Source of the DNA: CAZFBA01 sp964517135
GTDB taxonomy: Bacteria; Cyanobacteriota; Vampirovibrionia; JBFMGH01
Assembly: GCA_964517135.1 (NCBI GenBank)
Contig: CAZFBA010000006.1
Span: 62,001 to 126,000, forward strand
Reading direction: 5' to 3'
DNA: 64,000 bases
Position numbers and translations under genes: made by a program. Positions 8,371 through 17,223 of this stretch are shown piece after piece. The first letter of the stretch is position 1. Each line of letters starts with the position of its first letter. The notes beneath the pieces are model-generated. The model was not told the DNA's origin. It saw only the letters and a list, made by a program, of their open reading frames with translations, and did not search any database.

Positions 8371-11116
8371 TGTTATGGCCCTCCATGTTATCCTGTGATT
8401 CAGTGTGTGCAATATTTTGCTCCTCAGGCGGATCTTTTTTGAGTGAAGACCGTTTTGACTGAACCACTTTGTATATCAGATAAATAGACCCTGCGGCGAT
8501 AGAAAGTAGTATAATAAACAACAGAATGCCAAAGCAGAGCTTAATTGAACCCAGCAATAATGATATAAATACCAATAACAAAAATAAAAGAATTACGACT
8601 GAAATACCTATTGCTTTATTACGTCTGGCCTTTTCCAGTTGCATTATCCATTTTGAGAGTCTATATAACCCAAACAGTATGGCTACAACAATGCCCAGAA
8701 ATATGATAAGCCAGAGCAAGCTCCACTTAAAAATATAAAACAACAATGAAGCCAGCAATACTGCCGGAATAATAAATTTAGGTGTTTTAAACTCTTTCTG
8801 TCTTCCTGATGCAATCAGAAAAGCAATTAATACTATTATAACTGCAATATTAATAATAGTTATTAGTTTTTTATTTCCATAAAATGTGAATATAGAAGGC
8901 ATATTATTAGCCTGGAAAGAAATCTGGTAGAAATCATAAACCTTACCAACTCTGGGAAGGTCTACATAAATAGGAAGCTTGCCAACCTTCTTGGTTTTAA
9001 AAGGCATTTTACCCTGAAATTGCTGAATATCTCTGCCTTTTATTTTATAGTCATAATAAGAATCAGAAACCCGTGAACTCATAGGGGGCGGGGCTGGTGC
9101 AGGAGACCTTTTTAGTTCCATATCAAGTTTAGCTTTTTGCTGCATTTCACTGCTGGCAAGTTCATCAGACATTATCATATTTTCTTCATACTCTATCTGA
9201 GCCGGTTCTTGCATAACAGCATTAATTGTGCTGATACTTTTGTGCCTTTTATGAGGTTTTTCAACTTTTTGCAGGTTAGAAAGAAGTTCAACCGGTAAAA
9301 AGTCTTTCTTGTGAGGCAAATAAATTCTCCATTTGACCGAATTTGAGTCAAGTTCGGCAGAAATAGCTTTTATGCTGGTGAAACCCAGGCTACCTTTGAT
9401 TATATTGAGTGGTTTTTCAATCAATTTAAGTGTCTGGTTTTTAAGATTGAACTTTTTATCCACGAAATAAACTATTTCAACAGGGAAAGCCTTACCACCT
9501 GCTTCTGAATCAGAAGATTTTGAGAGAGGAATAGAATAAATATTTTTCTCTTTATCAAGAAGGGCAGGCTTTACAGACTTATTATCAACATAAACGCTCC
9601 ATATGTCAGCTTTATCAGGAAGAGTAACTTCAAGAAACTGTTTTCTGGTATTTCTGATCTGAAAAACTGCTTTTGAGAAGACCTGACCATCTTCATTCAT
9701 AACAGAATTAATAACCAGTGAATTAATAGTAGCTTCATAAACAGCTACATCTTCGTGCCTGATGACATCAATAGTAATATCGTAGGGTGAATCAACGACA
9801 TTGCTTTTGTTTTTCTGATATTTGAATGCGATAGAAGCGTTCATACCTGAAAGTGGCCCGGTAAGTTCTTTTGAATCTATTTCAGTATAGTTTTTGTTCT
9901 CATCTGTTTCTGTAATATTTGTTTCAATGTTAGTCGTTTCGGCTATACCGACAAAGCCTGTTTCACGATCAATGTTTTTATTAGCCAGTGTAATAGCAGG
10001 TATTTTAGTAATAAAAGATGTTCCGTCGAAATTTTTTCTGTAATTGATTACAAGAGAAAGATTTCCTTCTACGGGAGATGTTAAATCAACAGGCAAAATA
10101 CCATCTTTATTTACTTCAGGCGATGGATCAATAACTTCAACGTTATTATTTGCTGTAATGCTATCAATTTCAACTTCTTCAGGAATAAAGAAATCAAAAT
10201 GATTTACTGCTGCGTGTCTAATGTCAATATTAACGGTATATCTACCTTTTAGTGTTCCTCTGCCAAGTTCAATTTTGTTATAGGTAACAGCTGTAATAGA
10301 AGGAGGCAATTTAGTTTTGTCATCATCTTTTTCTGTAATGATTGTACTTTTAGGGTTCCATTTAACTTCTATCTGGTTGACGGGAGGGAAGGATGCAAAA
10401 AGCTTTGATCCTTCATCAACGTTTTTTGATGCAATAGAGGTAGCGTTAGGCACTGTAAAATCAAGGTTTTTCTGGTTTACAACACAATGAAGACTTACAA
10501 TAGGTATATTAGGAAGTAAAAAGTTAAAAGATTTAGTGTTTACAGAAGGATCTTTGAGAAGTTTTGTTGATAAATCTACTTTTAGTCTGTGGATACCCTT
10601 TTCTTTAAGTGCAAGATAATAGTAACCACGGGAAACCTGAGAGGCATTTTTGAATTTTGAAAGATCCTGACCGGAGTTGAAGGTAGTCATAAAGGCTGGC
10701 TGATCATTAAGTTTTGAGGAAGAAATGGCGACCTGATCAGATATTACAGGTATTAAAGTCCATTCATCATCGAGTTTGCTTATGTTATAAACGCCTGAAA
10801 TATTAATATAGTCATCTTTGATGTTTGCATAATAGGTTGCAGAAGACATTTGATAGTTTACAGGCGGATCATCAGATTTAGTTTTGGTCGGGTTTTTGGC
10901 ATCTTCAATTTCTTGAAGGTCTTTTTTATCGATAAATATGAAATTGTGTTGCATATTGTCGATATTACCTGGGTTTTTCGGGTCATAAGGCACCCATAAC
11001 TTCAGGGGTCTGTCTGTAAAATCAATTGGCGGACGATCTTTTGCAAGTGAATAGCCACCAAAAATCAAAATAATAACCAATAATGATAAAATAAATGGCC
11101 AAAAAACTTTCTTCAC
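8363..11116 (-). CDS. Secreted, membrane-anchored giant protein (first of tandem pair)
   Basis: 917 residues starting at a GTG with GAGGT about seven bases upstream. It has an N-terminal signal sequence (FWPFILSLLVIILIFGGYSL), then a KLWVPYDP segment, a PPVNYQMSSATYYANIKDD segment and EWTLIPVISDQVAI, which align with the downstream paralogue. There is a long beta-rich ectodomain and a proline/methionine-rich linker (PAPAPPPMSS) near residue 670. The last ~170 residues hold five or six hydrophobic helices. This layout (VPY motif, large ectodomain, C-terminal membrane bundle) recurs in uncharacterised proteins of several environmental phyla. Its stop codon overlaps the next start. No enzymatic motif seen. 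Confidence 0.8.
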   Translation of the reverse strand: MKKVFWPFILSLLVIILIFGGYSLAKDRPPIDFTDRPLKLWVPYDPKNPGNIDNMQHNFIFIDKKDLQEIEDAKNPTKTKSDDPPVNYQMSSATYYANIKDDYINISGVYNISKLDDEWTLIPVISDQVAISSSKLNDQPAFMTTFNSGQDLSKFKNASQVSRGYYYLALKEKGIHRLKVDLSTKLLKDPSVNTKSFNFLLPNIPIVSLHCVVNQKNLDFTVPNATSIASKNVDEGSKLFASFPPVNQIEVKWNPKSTIITEKDDDKTKLPPSITAVTYNKIELGRGTLKGRYTVNIDIRHAAVNHFDFFIPEEVEIDSITANNNVEVIDPSPEVNKDGILPVDLTSPVEGNLSLVINYRKNFDGTSFITKIPAITLANKNIDRETGFVGIAETTNIETNITETDENKNYTEIDSKELTGPLSGMNASIAFKYQKNKSNVVDSPYDITIDVIRHEDVAVYEATINSLVINSVMNEDGQVFSKAVFQIRNTRKQFLEVTLPDKADIWSVYVDNKSVKPALLDKEKNIYSIPLSKSSDSEAGGKAFPVEIVYFVDKKFNLKNQTLKLIEKPLNIIKGSLGFTSIKAISAELDSNSVKWRIYLPHKKDFLPVELLSNLQKVEKPHKRHKSISTINAVMQEPAQIEYEENMIMSDELASSEMQQKAKLDMELKRSPAPAPPPMSSRVSDSYYDYKIKGRDIQQFQGKMPFKTKKVGKLPIYVDLPRVGKVYDFYQISFQANNMPSIFTFYGNKKLITIINIAVIIVLIAFLIASGRQKEFKTPKFIIPAVLLASLLFYIFKWSLLWLIIFLGIVVAILFGLYRLSKWIMQLEKARRNKAIGISVVILLFLLLVFISLLLGSIKLCFGILLFIILLSIAAGSIYLIYKVVQSKRSSLKKDPPEEQNIAHTESQDNMEGHNND

Positions 11117-11510
11117 AGCTGTTACCTCGTTTTTTAATGAATCCCACTAATTATCAGTAATTTATTTTTATAGAGTGTTCGTTTTCAAATAATATTCCAT
11201 ATTTAAATTCAAATTTGTTAATAAAGTTCATTGCAGAATCTGAATTTTTTTCGATTTTCAACCCCGGATCCCACCCGCCCTAAAGGAATGCAAAAGGTTT
11301 CACTCGCAAGCCTGGCTTGCTCATTCAACCCATATCTTAAATTTATATTGTTTGAAAATCGAAACACAGGTAAAAATCATTATAGTAATGTATCAAATTT
11401 TAATTAGTTTAAAATAGATATTTGATAAATACAATAATAACTTTTCAAGGTCTTTTTCAAGGATCATTCAATAAGGTTAAAGAGCTTTAATATTAAGTGT
11501 ATCCGGATAT
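11117..11510. other. Intergenic region holding inverted-end repeat copy 1
   Basis: It lies between the MBOAT gene end and the giant-protein gene start, both on the minus strand. Its main content is the repeat at 11245-11366; the rest is AT-rich with no ORF that I can support. The promoter of the giant-protein pair is presumably here, but no clear -35/-10 pair stands out. Confidence 0.5.
11245..11366. repeat. Intergenic element with 13-bp inverted ends, copy 1
   Basis: The left end TTTCGATTTTCAA (11249-11261) and right end TTGAAAATCGAAA (11352-11364) are exact reverse complements. Inside, GCTTGCTCATTCAACCCATAT (about 11315-11335) matches, in reverse orientation, a block of the element at 15.2 kb. 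There is no ORF inside. Size and terminal inverted repeats resemble a MITE or large intergenic repeat, but no target duplication was identified. Confidence 0.55.
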
Positions 11511-12557
11511 TTAACTAAAGCAAAGACCAATTAAACCAAGGCTTATAACGACAAAAATTGTTGTCAATATAAACTTAATAGAGACAGGTGTTTTTGACAG
11601 TAGTGGAAAACGTTTTGCAGCAGCAGCTTCAAGATTAACAGCAACTCCATTGATAAAGAATACAAAGAATATCAGCCAGGCATATTCAGGTTGAAAGAGC
11701 AAAACAACATAAGCATGTATTAAAGCAGAAAAAGTAAAAATGATAATGTTTGCCATACTTGCTGATAACTTAAATTTTCTTCTTAAAGGCTTGTAAAGAT
11801 AAGTAAAAAACCATTCATTACCCCATAGATTCCAGCGTCTCCAGAATTCACCAATAGAAGTAGCAAGAAAAGCCTTATCCTGATAGTACATGAACTTGTA
11901 TCCACCCAGGATATTGTAAAATGAAGAAGCCAGAGACAATAATGCAGAAGTCCAGATACCGACGAGAACAACTGTAAAGCCTACACCGATGATAATAGGT
12001 AAAGCCCAGTGTCCTTTAAACATTGTTACAAAAAGGTCTTGAGGTAGTCTTATAAAATTAAATATACAGTTCAGCAAAAACCAGGAGACAAATATCTGAA
12101 AGATTAAAAGACAGGCTCTTTTGAGGTTTTTAGATCTATTTTTATCCCTGTTAATATCTTTTGGGCCCTCAACAGGGTAATTATAGACATAGTGAGGCAA
12201 GACAAACATAAATAACAATACAAACTTTAAAGGCGGTATTTCTCGCTTTTGCTGAATAATTTCAAACTGAATAGAAAAGAATTTCAGCAAAATAATAATT
12301 AAAAAAACAAGAGTAAAAGGAATATAAGCTCTGAAGTCATTATAACCGATAGGTATAGCACCAAAATTTCGATCTTCCATGAAGTAAGGCACAGGAATAA
12401 GCATTAAAATAAGAATACAAATTGCTGTAAAAATGTATTTAGCCTTTTTAGGTAGTTTTTGAATGTTGAAATAATAACATGCCACAGTTATCAGAACGAT
12501 ACTGGCAACGAAGTTTAAATTAGCCATATAAGGTGGATAATCAATATTTAAAATCAT
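11511..12557 (-). CDS. MBOAT / wax-synthase-like membrane O-acyltransferase
   Basis: 348 residues, nearly all hydrophobic, with about nine predicted membrane helices. The diagnostic region is EFWRRWNLWGNEWFF followed by LYKPLRR, and later ALIHAY, whose histidine sits in the position of the MBOAT catalytic histidine. Family members transfer acyl groups to lipids, alcohols, polysaccharides or proteins within the membrane. It is the last gene of a likely operon (hydantoinase, CarS, PCC-domain protein, this gene); its ATG overlaps the stop of the PCC gene in an ATGA arrangement. Substrate not predictable. Confidence 0.8.
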   Translation of the reverse strand: MILNIDYPPYMANLNFVASIVLITVACYYFNIQKLPKKAKYIFTAICILILMLIPVPYFMEDRNFGAIPIGYNDFRAYIPFTLVFLIIILLKFFSIQFEIIQQKREIPPLKFVLLFMFVLPHYVYNYPVEGPKDINRDKNRSKNLKRACLLIFQIFVSWFLLNCIFNFIRLPQDLFVTMFKGHWALPIIIGVGFTVVLVGIWTSALLSLASSFYNILGGYKFMYYQDKAFLATSIGEFWRRWNLWGNEWFFTYLYKPLRRKFKLSASMANIIIFTFSALIHAYVVLLFQPEYAWLIFFVFFINGVAVNLEAAAAKRFPLLSKTPVSIKFILTTIFVVISLGLIGLCFS

Positions 12558-12991
12558 TTTATACTTAAAAGACTTGCATTATAACGACTATCATGTTCTC
12601 TTGTAATATTAGCTCCTGTTATTTCCTGTATTACAGCCTCTATGGTAAGATAGACTTCGCATTGTTCTCTGATGCAGCCAATTTTAGATTCACTGTAGTG
12701 TCCTACACCTGAGTGCAGGTGTATTTTAGGTTCATCATTTTCCCGGGCAAATATAGCCAGGCCCAGAACTTCACGTGCATCGTCAAATTCCCACCATGAT
12801 GGTGACGGAGGATAAGCTTTCTCTTCAGGGCCAAGTACCAGTTTACTTTTTGATACAGCTCCCATCAGATGAATAAGGCCAGCTTTGATATTTTCTTTTT
12901 TGATGATAGTTTTCAGTCCCTCAAGAAGGTCTTCTGAGTCGTCAAACCTTGCAACAAATATCCTGCCGGGTTTAGCTTCTTTATAGTCCAT
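12554..12991 (-). CDS. PCC/DUF296-domain protein
   Basis: A 145-residue single-domain protein of the PPC/DUF296 family, the domain found in plant AT-hook proteins and in stand-alone bacterial proteins. Seen here: GRIFVARFDDSEDLLEGL, the GLIHLMGAVSKSKLVLG strand-turn, and IHLHSGVGH, whose histidines are the metal-binding positions described for bacterial members. There is no AT-hook, so DNA binding should not be assumed. GGAGT precedes the ATG. It is translationally coupled to the MBOAT gene. Role unknown. Confidence 0.85.
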   Translation of the reverse strand: MDYKEAKPGRIFVARFDDSEDLLEGLKTIIKKENIKAGLIHLMGAVSKSKLVLGPEEKAYPPSPSWWEFDDAREVLGLAIFARENDEPKIHLHSGVGHYSESKIGCIREQCEVYLTIEAVIQEITGANITREHDSRYNASLLSIK

Positions 12992-13003
12992 CTTTTTACT
13001 CCA

Positions 13004-13543
13004 TTACCAGGGTTCTTTACAGACACCAAGTTTATAACCAATGATATTAAATAACCAGTGGAAAAGCGGTGTAATTATTATTATGGCAATTATTATAGGC
13101 AAAGTAAAATAATTAATAAACCACTTATAATCAAATATTAAGGTAAATAACCAGGCTCCTGTTACAAAATCAAGTTGATCAACCAGCGGCAGAGCTTTGC
13201 CTCTTTCGATATTAATACGTCGTTTGATAAAGCTGCCAGCAATGTCACCTGAAAGAGTACCCAGTGGGAGTGTTATCATTGCTATAATAGAAAACAGAGG
13301 CATATTAAGGTATTCGGCCAGCATGTTTTGTATCAAAGCCATTGTAATACCTGTTATTATACCTGCAATTAAGCCTCTAATAGTTTTGCCGTCACCCAGA
13401 ATACGGTTATTGCCTATGTATTTGCCACCATCGAGGGGTTTGCCTGTGCCAGAAATATGAGTGATAATAGCCGGAGCCATGTTTGCCAGAAAAGCTGGCA
13501 ACATAAGCCATAAAGCAATTATTATTGTGTTGATTATTTCCAT
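13004..13543 (-). CDS. CDP-archaeol synthase family protein (CarS, DUF46)
   Basis: A 179-residue integral membrane protein with four or five helices. It carries the DUF46/CarS signature: LPAFLANMAPAI, then GKPLDGGKYIGNNRILGDG running into GKTIRGL, followed by PLGTLSGDIAGSFIKRR. In archaea CarS transfers CMP from CTP to unsaturated archaetidic acid; it belongs to the CdsA-like cytidylyltransferase group. Bacterial homologues exist, but their substrates are largely unproven. It sits 35 bp downstream of a hydantoinase-like gene and 12 bp upstream of the PCC-domain gene in the same operon. No GGGP or DGGGP synthase is visible in the window. Confidence 0.85.
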   Translation of the reverse strand: MEIINTIIIALWLMLPAFLANMAPAIITHISGTGKPLDGGKYIGNNRILGDGKTIRGLIAGIITGITMALIQNMLAEYLNMPLFSIIAMITLPLGTLSGDIAGSFIKRRINIERGKALPLVDQLDFVTGAWLFTLIFDYKWFINYFTLPIIIAIIIITPLFHWLFNIIGYKLGVCKEPW

Positions 13544-13578
13544 GAAACCCTTTCAGAAATAGAATAATCAGAAGATAA

Positions 13579-14964
13579 TTAGTTGTATACAGTTGATTTT
13601 TGTCGGTAAATATATTTGCCTCTACCCTTTGATGCTGTTATCTGACCATTTTCAACAATAATTTCACCTCTAGATGTAACAACATAGGGTTTTCCTGTAA
13701 CTTCTATGCCTTCATATGCGTTATAGTCTACATTCTGGTGGTGATTATTGGCTGAAATAACCCACTTACAATCAGGATCATAAACAACAATATCTGCATC
13801 TGAACCTGTATTGAGAGATCCTTTTTGTGGATAAAGCCCGAAGATCTTTGCCGGTGTAGAAGAAACAAGATTAACAAAGCGATTTAAAGACAGTTTTCTT
13901 TTTTTGACTCCTTCAGAAAAAAGAAGGTTAACTCTGTCTTCAATACCCGGCAGACCGTTAGGTATTCTGGAGAAGTCATCAAGATTGTTTTTTCTTTCTA
14001 TACCGGCATTAAAAGGGCAATGGTCAGTAGCAAAAACATCAATCTCGCCGTTAAGGAGTGCATTCCAGAGATGTTTGAGCCCTTTTGCAGGTCTTAGTGG
14101 AGGGCTGCATATGTATTTTGCTGCCTCATACGCATCCTGATCATAAAGACTATCATCAAGAAGAAGGTATTGCGGGCAGGTTTCAACAAAAACTTTTTTG
14201 TTTTTAAAGCGGGCTTTTTGAATTGTTTTTAAACCCTCAGCCGTACTCAGGTGGGCAATAAATATTGGTATGTTTGCAAAATCAGCTATGTCTATAGCGT
14301 GCTGAATTGAATCAGACTCTACAAAAGGAGGTCTTGTCTGTGAATGATAAACCGGATGTTTTTTACCTTCTTTTAAAAATTTCTTTACGAAGTAATCAAG
14401 CAAATAGCCATTTTCACAGTGCATAGAAACTAGAATATCACTGGCCTTAGAGAGTTCAAAAACCCTGTAAATCTGGTCATCTGTGAGCATGTAGTTACCC
14501 TTATAAGCAGTAAAACATTTTATTGAAGTAACCCCCATGTCTGGCAAATCTTTTATTTCTTCAAAAATAGACTCTTCAGGATCAGAGATAGTCATATGAA
14601 AGCCATAATCGATAACAGATTTGTTATTTGCTTTATTAACCCACAGTTTAAAAGCATCTTTAAGTGTTTGACCTCTAAAAGGTACAATATAATCAACGAT
14701 ACAGGTTGTACCTCCTGCAGCTGCTGCCAGAGTGCCAGTGTAAAAATCATCTACTGAAAAGAATTCTCTGACAGGCAATTCAAGGTGTGTATGAGCATCT
14801 ATAAAGCCGGGAAAAACAAATTTACCTGTCGCATCTATGATTTTATCTGCCTTTTCAGTAAGTTCATCTGAAATAGTGGTTATTTTCCCATTATTTATAG
14901 CAATATCAGCTTTAAAGGTATCTGTCCCTGTAACCAGTATGCCATTTTTGATGATAATATTCAT
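13579..14964 (-). CDS. Dihydropyrimidinase / D-hydantoinase-like amidohydrolase
   Basis: About 461 residues. The ATG at 14964 is chosen because GGGAGAA lies about eight bases upstream; the ATG six codons earlier has none. A cyclic amidohydrolase with FIDAHTHLELP (first metal histidines), IKCFTAYKG (the lysine carboxylated in this family), MHCENG, FIAHLSTAEG and FATDHCPF with the metal aspartate. It opens cyclic amides such as dihydropyrimidines, hydantoins or related rings. As first gene of the operon with carS, the PCC gene and MBOAT, it has no obvious pathway link to them. Confidence 0.9.
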   Translation of the reverse strand: MNIIIKNGILVTGTDTFKADIAINNGKITTISDELTEKADKIIDATGKFVFPGFIDAHTHLELPVREFFSVDDFYTGTLAAAAGGTTCIVDYIVPFRGQTLKDAFKLWVNKANNKSVIDYGFHMTISDPEESIFEEIKDLPDMGVTSIKCFTAYKGNYMLTDDQIYRVFELSKASDILVSMHCENGYLLDYFVKKFLKEGKKHPVYHSQTRPPFVESDSIQHAIDIADFANIPIFIAHLSTAEGLKTIQKARFKNKKVFVETCPQYLLLDDSLYDQDAYEAAKYICSPPLRPAKGLKHLWNALLNGEIDVFATDHCPFNAGIERKNNLDDFSRIPNGLPGIEDRVNLLFSEGVKKRKLSLNRFVNLVSSTPAKIFGLYPQKGSLNTGSDADIVVYDPDCKWVISANNHHQNVDYNAYEGIEVTGKPYVVTSRGEIIVENGQITASKGRGKYIYRQKSTVYN

Positions 14965-15501
14965 AAAGTATTCTCCCTGCACTAAGAATTTGTTTTATAC
15001 TGATTTGCCACGGATTCATTGTAAAATGAACAGAATTTTCCTCAAAATTTTTTTCATAACAATAATAAACATCATGATTACGCAGGTTCCAGCCCTGTAT
15101 CTTTTGAAATCAAATTACTGATGACGTTGATTATAGCAGCATTAAAGATCTCATGCTTATTGAAGCACAATTTTTATATCGTCAATCGTTAAATTTTTAA
15201 GACTAATGCATAATTATTACAATAGATTTTTTGCTTTCAATTTTCAAAAATTTTAAAAGTAAAAATATGGATTGAACGAGCAGGCAAACAATTGCTGAGA
15301 AAGATCACAAGAAATCACTCAATACCCCGGGGGATAGCCGCTCTGCAGGCGAAAGGGATAGCCCCCCTTTATGGGGTCAGGTGCCAGTCATTGCACGTGT
15401 TTTGAAAATCGAAAAATTTTTAAGTTATTCACAGGTCATTTTTATAGCTTTTTGTTCGCTCTTTTTATACACTGATAATGATGAATCAAAAAGGATTTTC
15501 A
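14965..15501. other. Divergent intergenic region holding repeat copy 2
   Basis: It separates the minus-strand hydantoinase operon from the plus-strand glycosyltransferase. It should hold both promoters. The main recognisable content is the inverted-end element at 15233-15416. No ORF with a convincing start was seen. Confidence 0.5.
15233..15416. repeat. Intergenic element with inverted ends, copy 2 (reverse orientation)
   Basis: Left end TTTCAATTTTCAA (15235-15247) and right end TTGAAAATCGAAA (15402-15414) are inverted repeats with one mismatch and match the ends of the 11.2 kb element. The internal block 15265-15285 (ATATGGATTGAACGAGCAGG) is the reverse complement of the corresponding block in copy 1 with a few changes. 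The interior is about 60 bp longer than copy 1 and GC-richer than its surroundings. Confidence 0.55.
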
Positions 15502-17223
15502 ATGATAATCAGGCAAATAACAACTAAATTCTGTGAGCCTGCCTGTATGAAAATAACCTTTTATGGCATATTGCTGGTATTTTTTGCAATTGCTGTATTT
15601 ATGCTTTATAACTGGCGTCTTGACGAAACAGGGTTTGCTTTCTGGCCTGATGAAGCAGCTATTGGCTTTGAAGCATATAATATTGCTGTTAGCTTGAAAG
15701 ACAGTAACGGTCAATCTATGCCACTTTATTTTAACTATCACAACGATTTTATCTTCAGACCTCCTGTATTTATCTATGCTTCTGCAATTGTAACCAAGTT
15801 TTTAGGGCTCAGTATTTATACAACAAAGCTTACAGGTATTTTATTTGCTGTAATGGCTTCAATTATGCTTTTTTTAGTCACACGTTATGCTTTCAATCTT
15901 ACTGCTGCCATTTTTGCAACATTATTTATGGTCTTAAGCCCTGGATACTTTCATATACATAGAATGGCCTTTGAATTAACGTCTTTTAATACTTTTTTTC
16001 TGGGGTATATTCTTTTTACCATGCTGGCTATAAAGAAAAACAAGTATATTTTCAGCTTTCCGGCATTTTTATGCTTTGTACTGGCATGGTATTCATATGT
16101 TCCTTCCCGGATATTTATGGTTAGCTTTGTATTTTTAGCCTGTATTACTTTAATACCTGTTGTTATTCAAAAATTTAACACCTGTAAAGATCTAATATTG
16201 TCTAAAAAATCAGGTCTTCTGATGATACTTTTCGCTTTATTAGTCTTTATACCTGAAGCTTTAATGCTTAATAAATTTTCTAATGCCAGTTATACAAAGC
16301 ATGCCCTGATTTTCAATAAAGATATGTTTCATATTAACAACTTAATCTATGAACGATTACCTGTTATTGACTTATTAATAATAGATTTACCATTATTTAT
16401 CAAGAAAATGCTTTTAATGTTTTACAATTACTACACTTGCTATATGCCTTCATTCCTTTTTTTTGAAGGAGACGGGCATATTCTTAATCTTATACCCGGT
16501 TATGGTTTTCTTTCAGTTGCAGGTGTCATCCTTATACCTGCCGGAATAGCTTTTTCAATAATCAAATTTAAAGACATTCACTACAGGCTCTTATTTATAG
16601 CTCTTTTATGTGCTGGTATTCCTTCTACTTTGATGTGGGTCCTGCCTGATGGAACTCATAACTCTTATATGTACAGTGTTTTTTCTATTCTTTCAGGCTG
16701 CGGAGCTTATTTTATAATATCTCTGTTCTCCAAAATAAACCATAACGCTATTAAAGCATCCCTTGTATCAATTATAACCCTTATAATTCTTTTTTCGATG
16801 GCAAAACCATTCATTACATACTATAAAAGCTATCACAGCGACTATAAAAACAACTACAGCCATGTCTTAAACACTAATAGAGATCAAATAGCATGTTATA
16901 TACTTGAAAATCACCATAAATACAAAAAAGTACTGGTTTCTAACCAGATATGGATGGCTAAAGACTATCTTCTTTATTTTTTTTCCAGTGAAAATGCTAT
17001 TAATTTGAACGATTATCAAAAAACAAAAAAGCTTCCATTTAATGTAGAAATGATTAGAAACAGTCTATATGCTGATAACATAGAAAGAGAAAGCATAAAA
17101 GACTTTTTTGGTACAAACATACTTATGATTGTTAGTGAAAGCGAACTGGCACAATATCAGCCTTCAGCAAAGGCTTTAAGGAATATTAACGGTAATATTT
17201 TTTCTTATATAATGGAGTTTTAA
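15502..17223 (+). CDS. GT39/ArnT-like membrane glycosyltransferase
   Basis: About 573 residues from the ATG at 15502, which has AAAGGA six bases upstream; the ATGs at 15478 and 15481 lack one. It is polytopic, with roughly ten to twelve hydrophobic helices. The first periplasmic loop contains WPDEAAIGFEAYN, matching the acidic DE motif of PMT/ArnT-type (GT39/GT83) transferases, which use polyprenyl-phosphate sugars on the outer face of the membrane. The later loop VLPDGTHNSYMY also fits. It is followed at once by a small secreted protein gene through a TAATG junction. Acceptor and sugar unknown. Confidence 0.8.
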   Translation: MIIRQITTKFCEPACMKITFYGILLVFFAIAVFMLYNWRLDETGFAFWPDEAAIGFEAYNIAVSLKDSNGQSMPLYFNYHNDFIFRPPVFIYASAIVTKFLGLSIYTTKLTGILFAVMASIMLFLVTRYAFNLTAAIFATLFMVLSPGYFHIHRMAFELTSFNTFFLGYILFTMLAIKKNKYIFSFPAFLCFVLAWYSYVPSRIFMVSFVFLACITLIPVVIQKFNTCKDLILSKKSGLLMILFALLVFIPEALMLNKFSNASYTKHALIFNKDMFHINNLIYERLPVIDLLIIDLPLFIKKMLLMFYNYYTCYMPSFLFFEGDGHILNLIPGYGFLSVAGVILIPAGIAFSIIKFKDIHYRLLFIALLCAGIPSTLMWVLPDGTHNSYMYSVFSILSGCGAYFIISLFSKINHNAIKASLVSIITLIILFSMAKPFITYYKSYHSDYKNNYSHVLNTNRDQIACYILENHHKYKKVLVSNQIWMAKDYLLYFFSSENAINLNDYQKTKKLPFNVEMIRNSLYADNIERESIKDFFGTNILMIVSESELAQYQPSAKALRNINGNIFSYIMEF

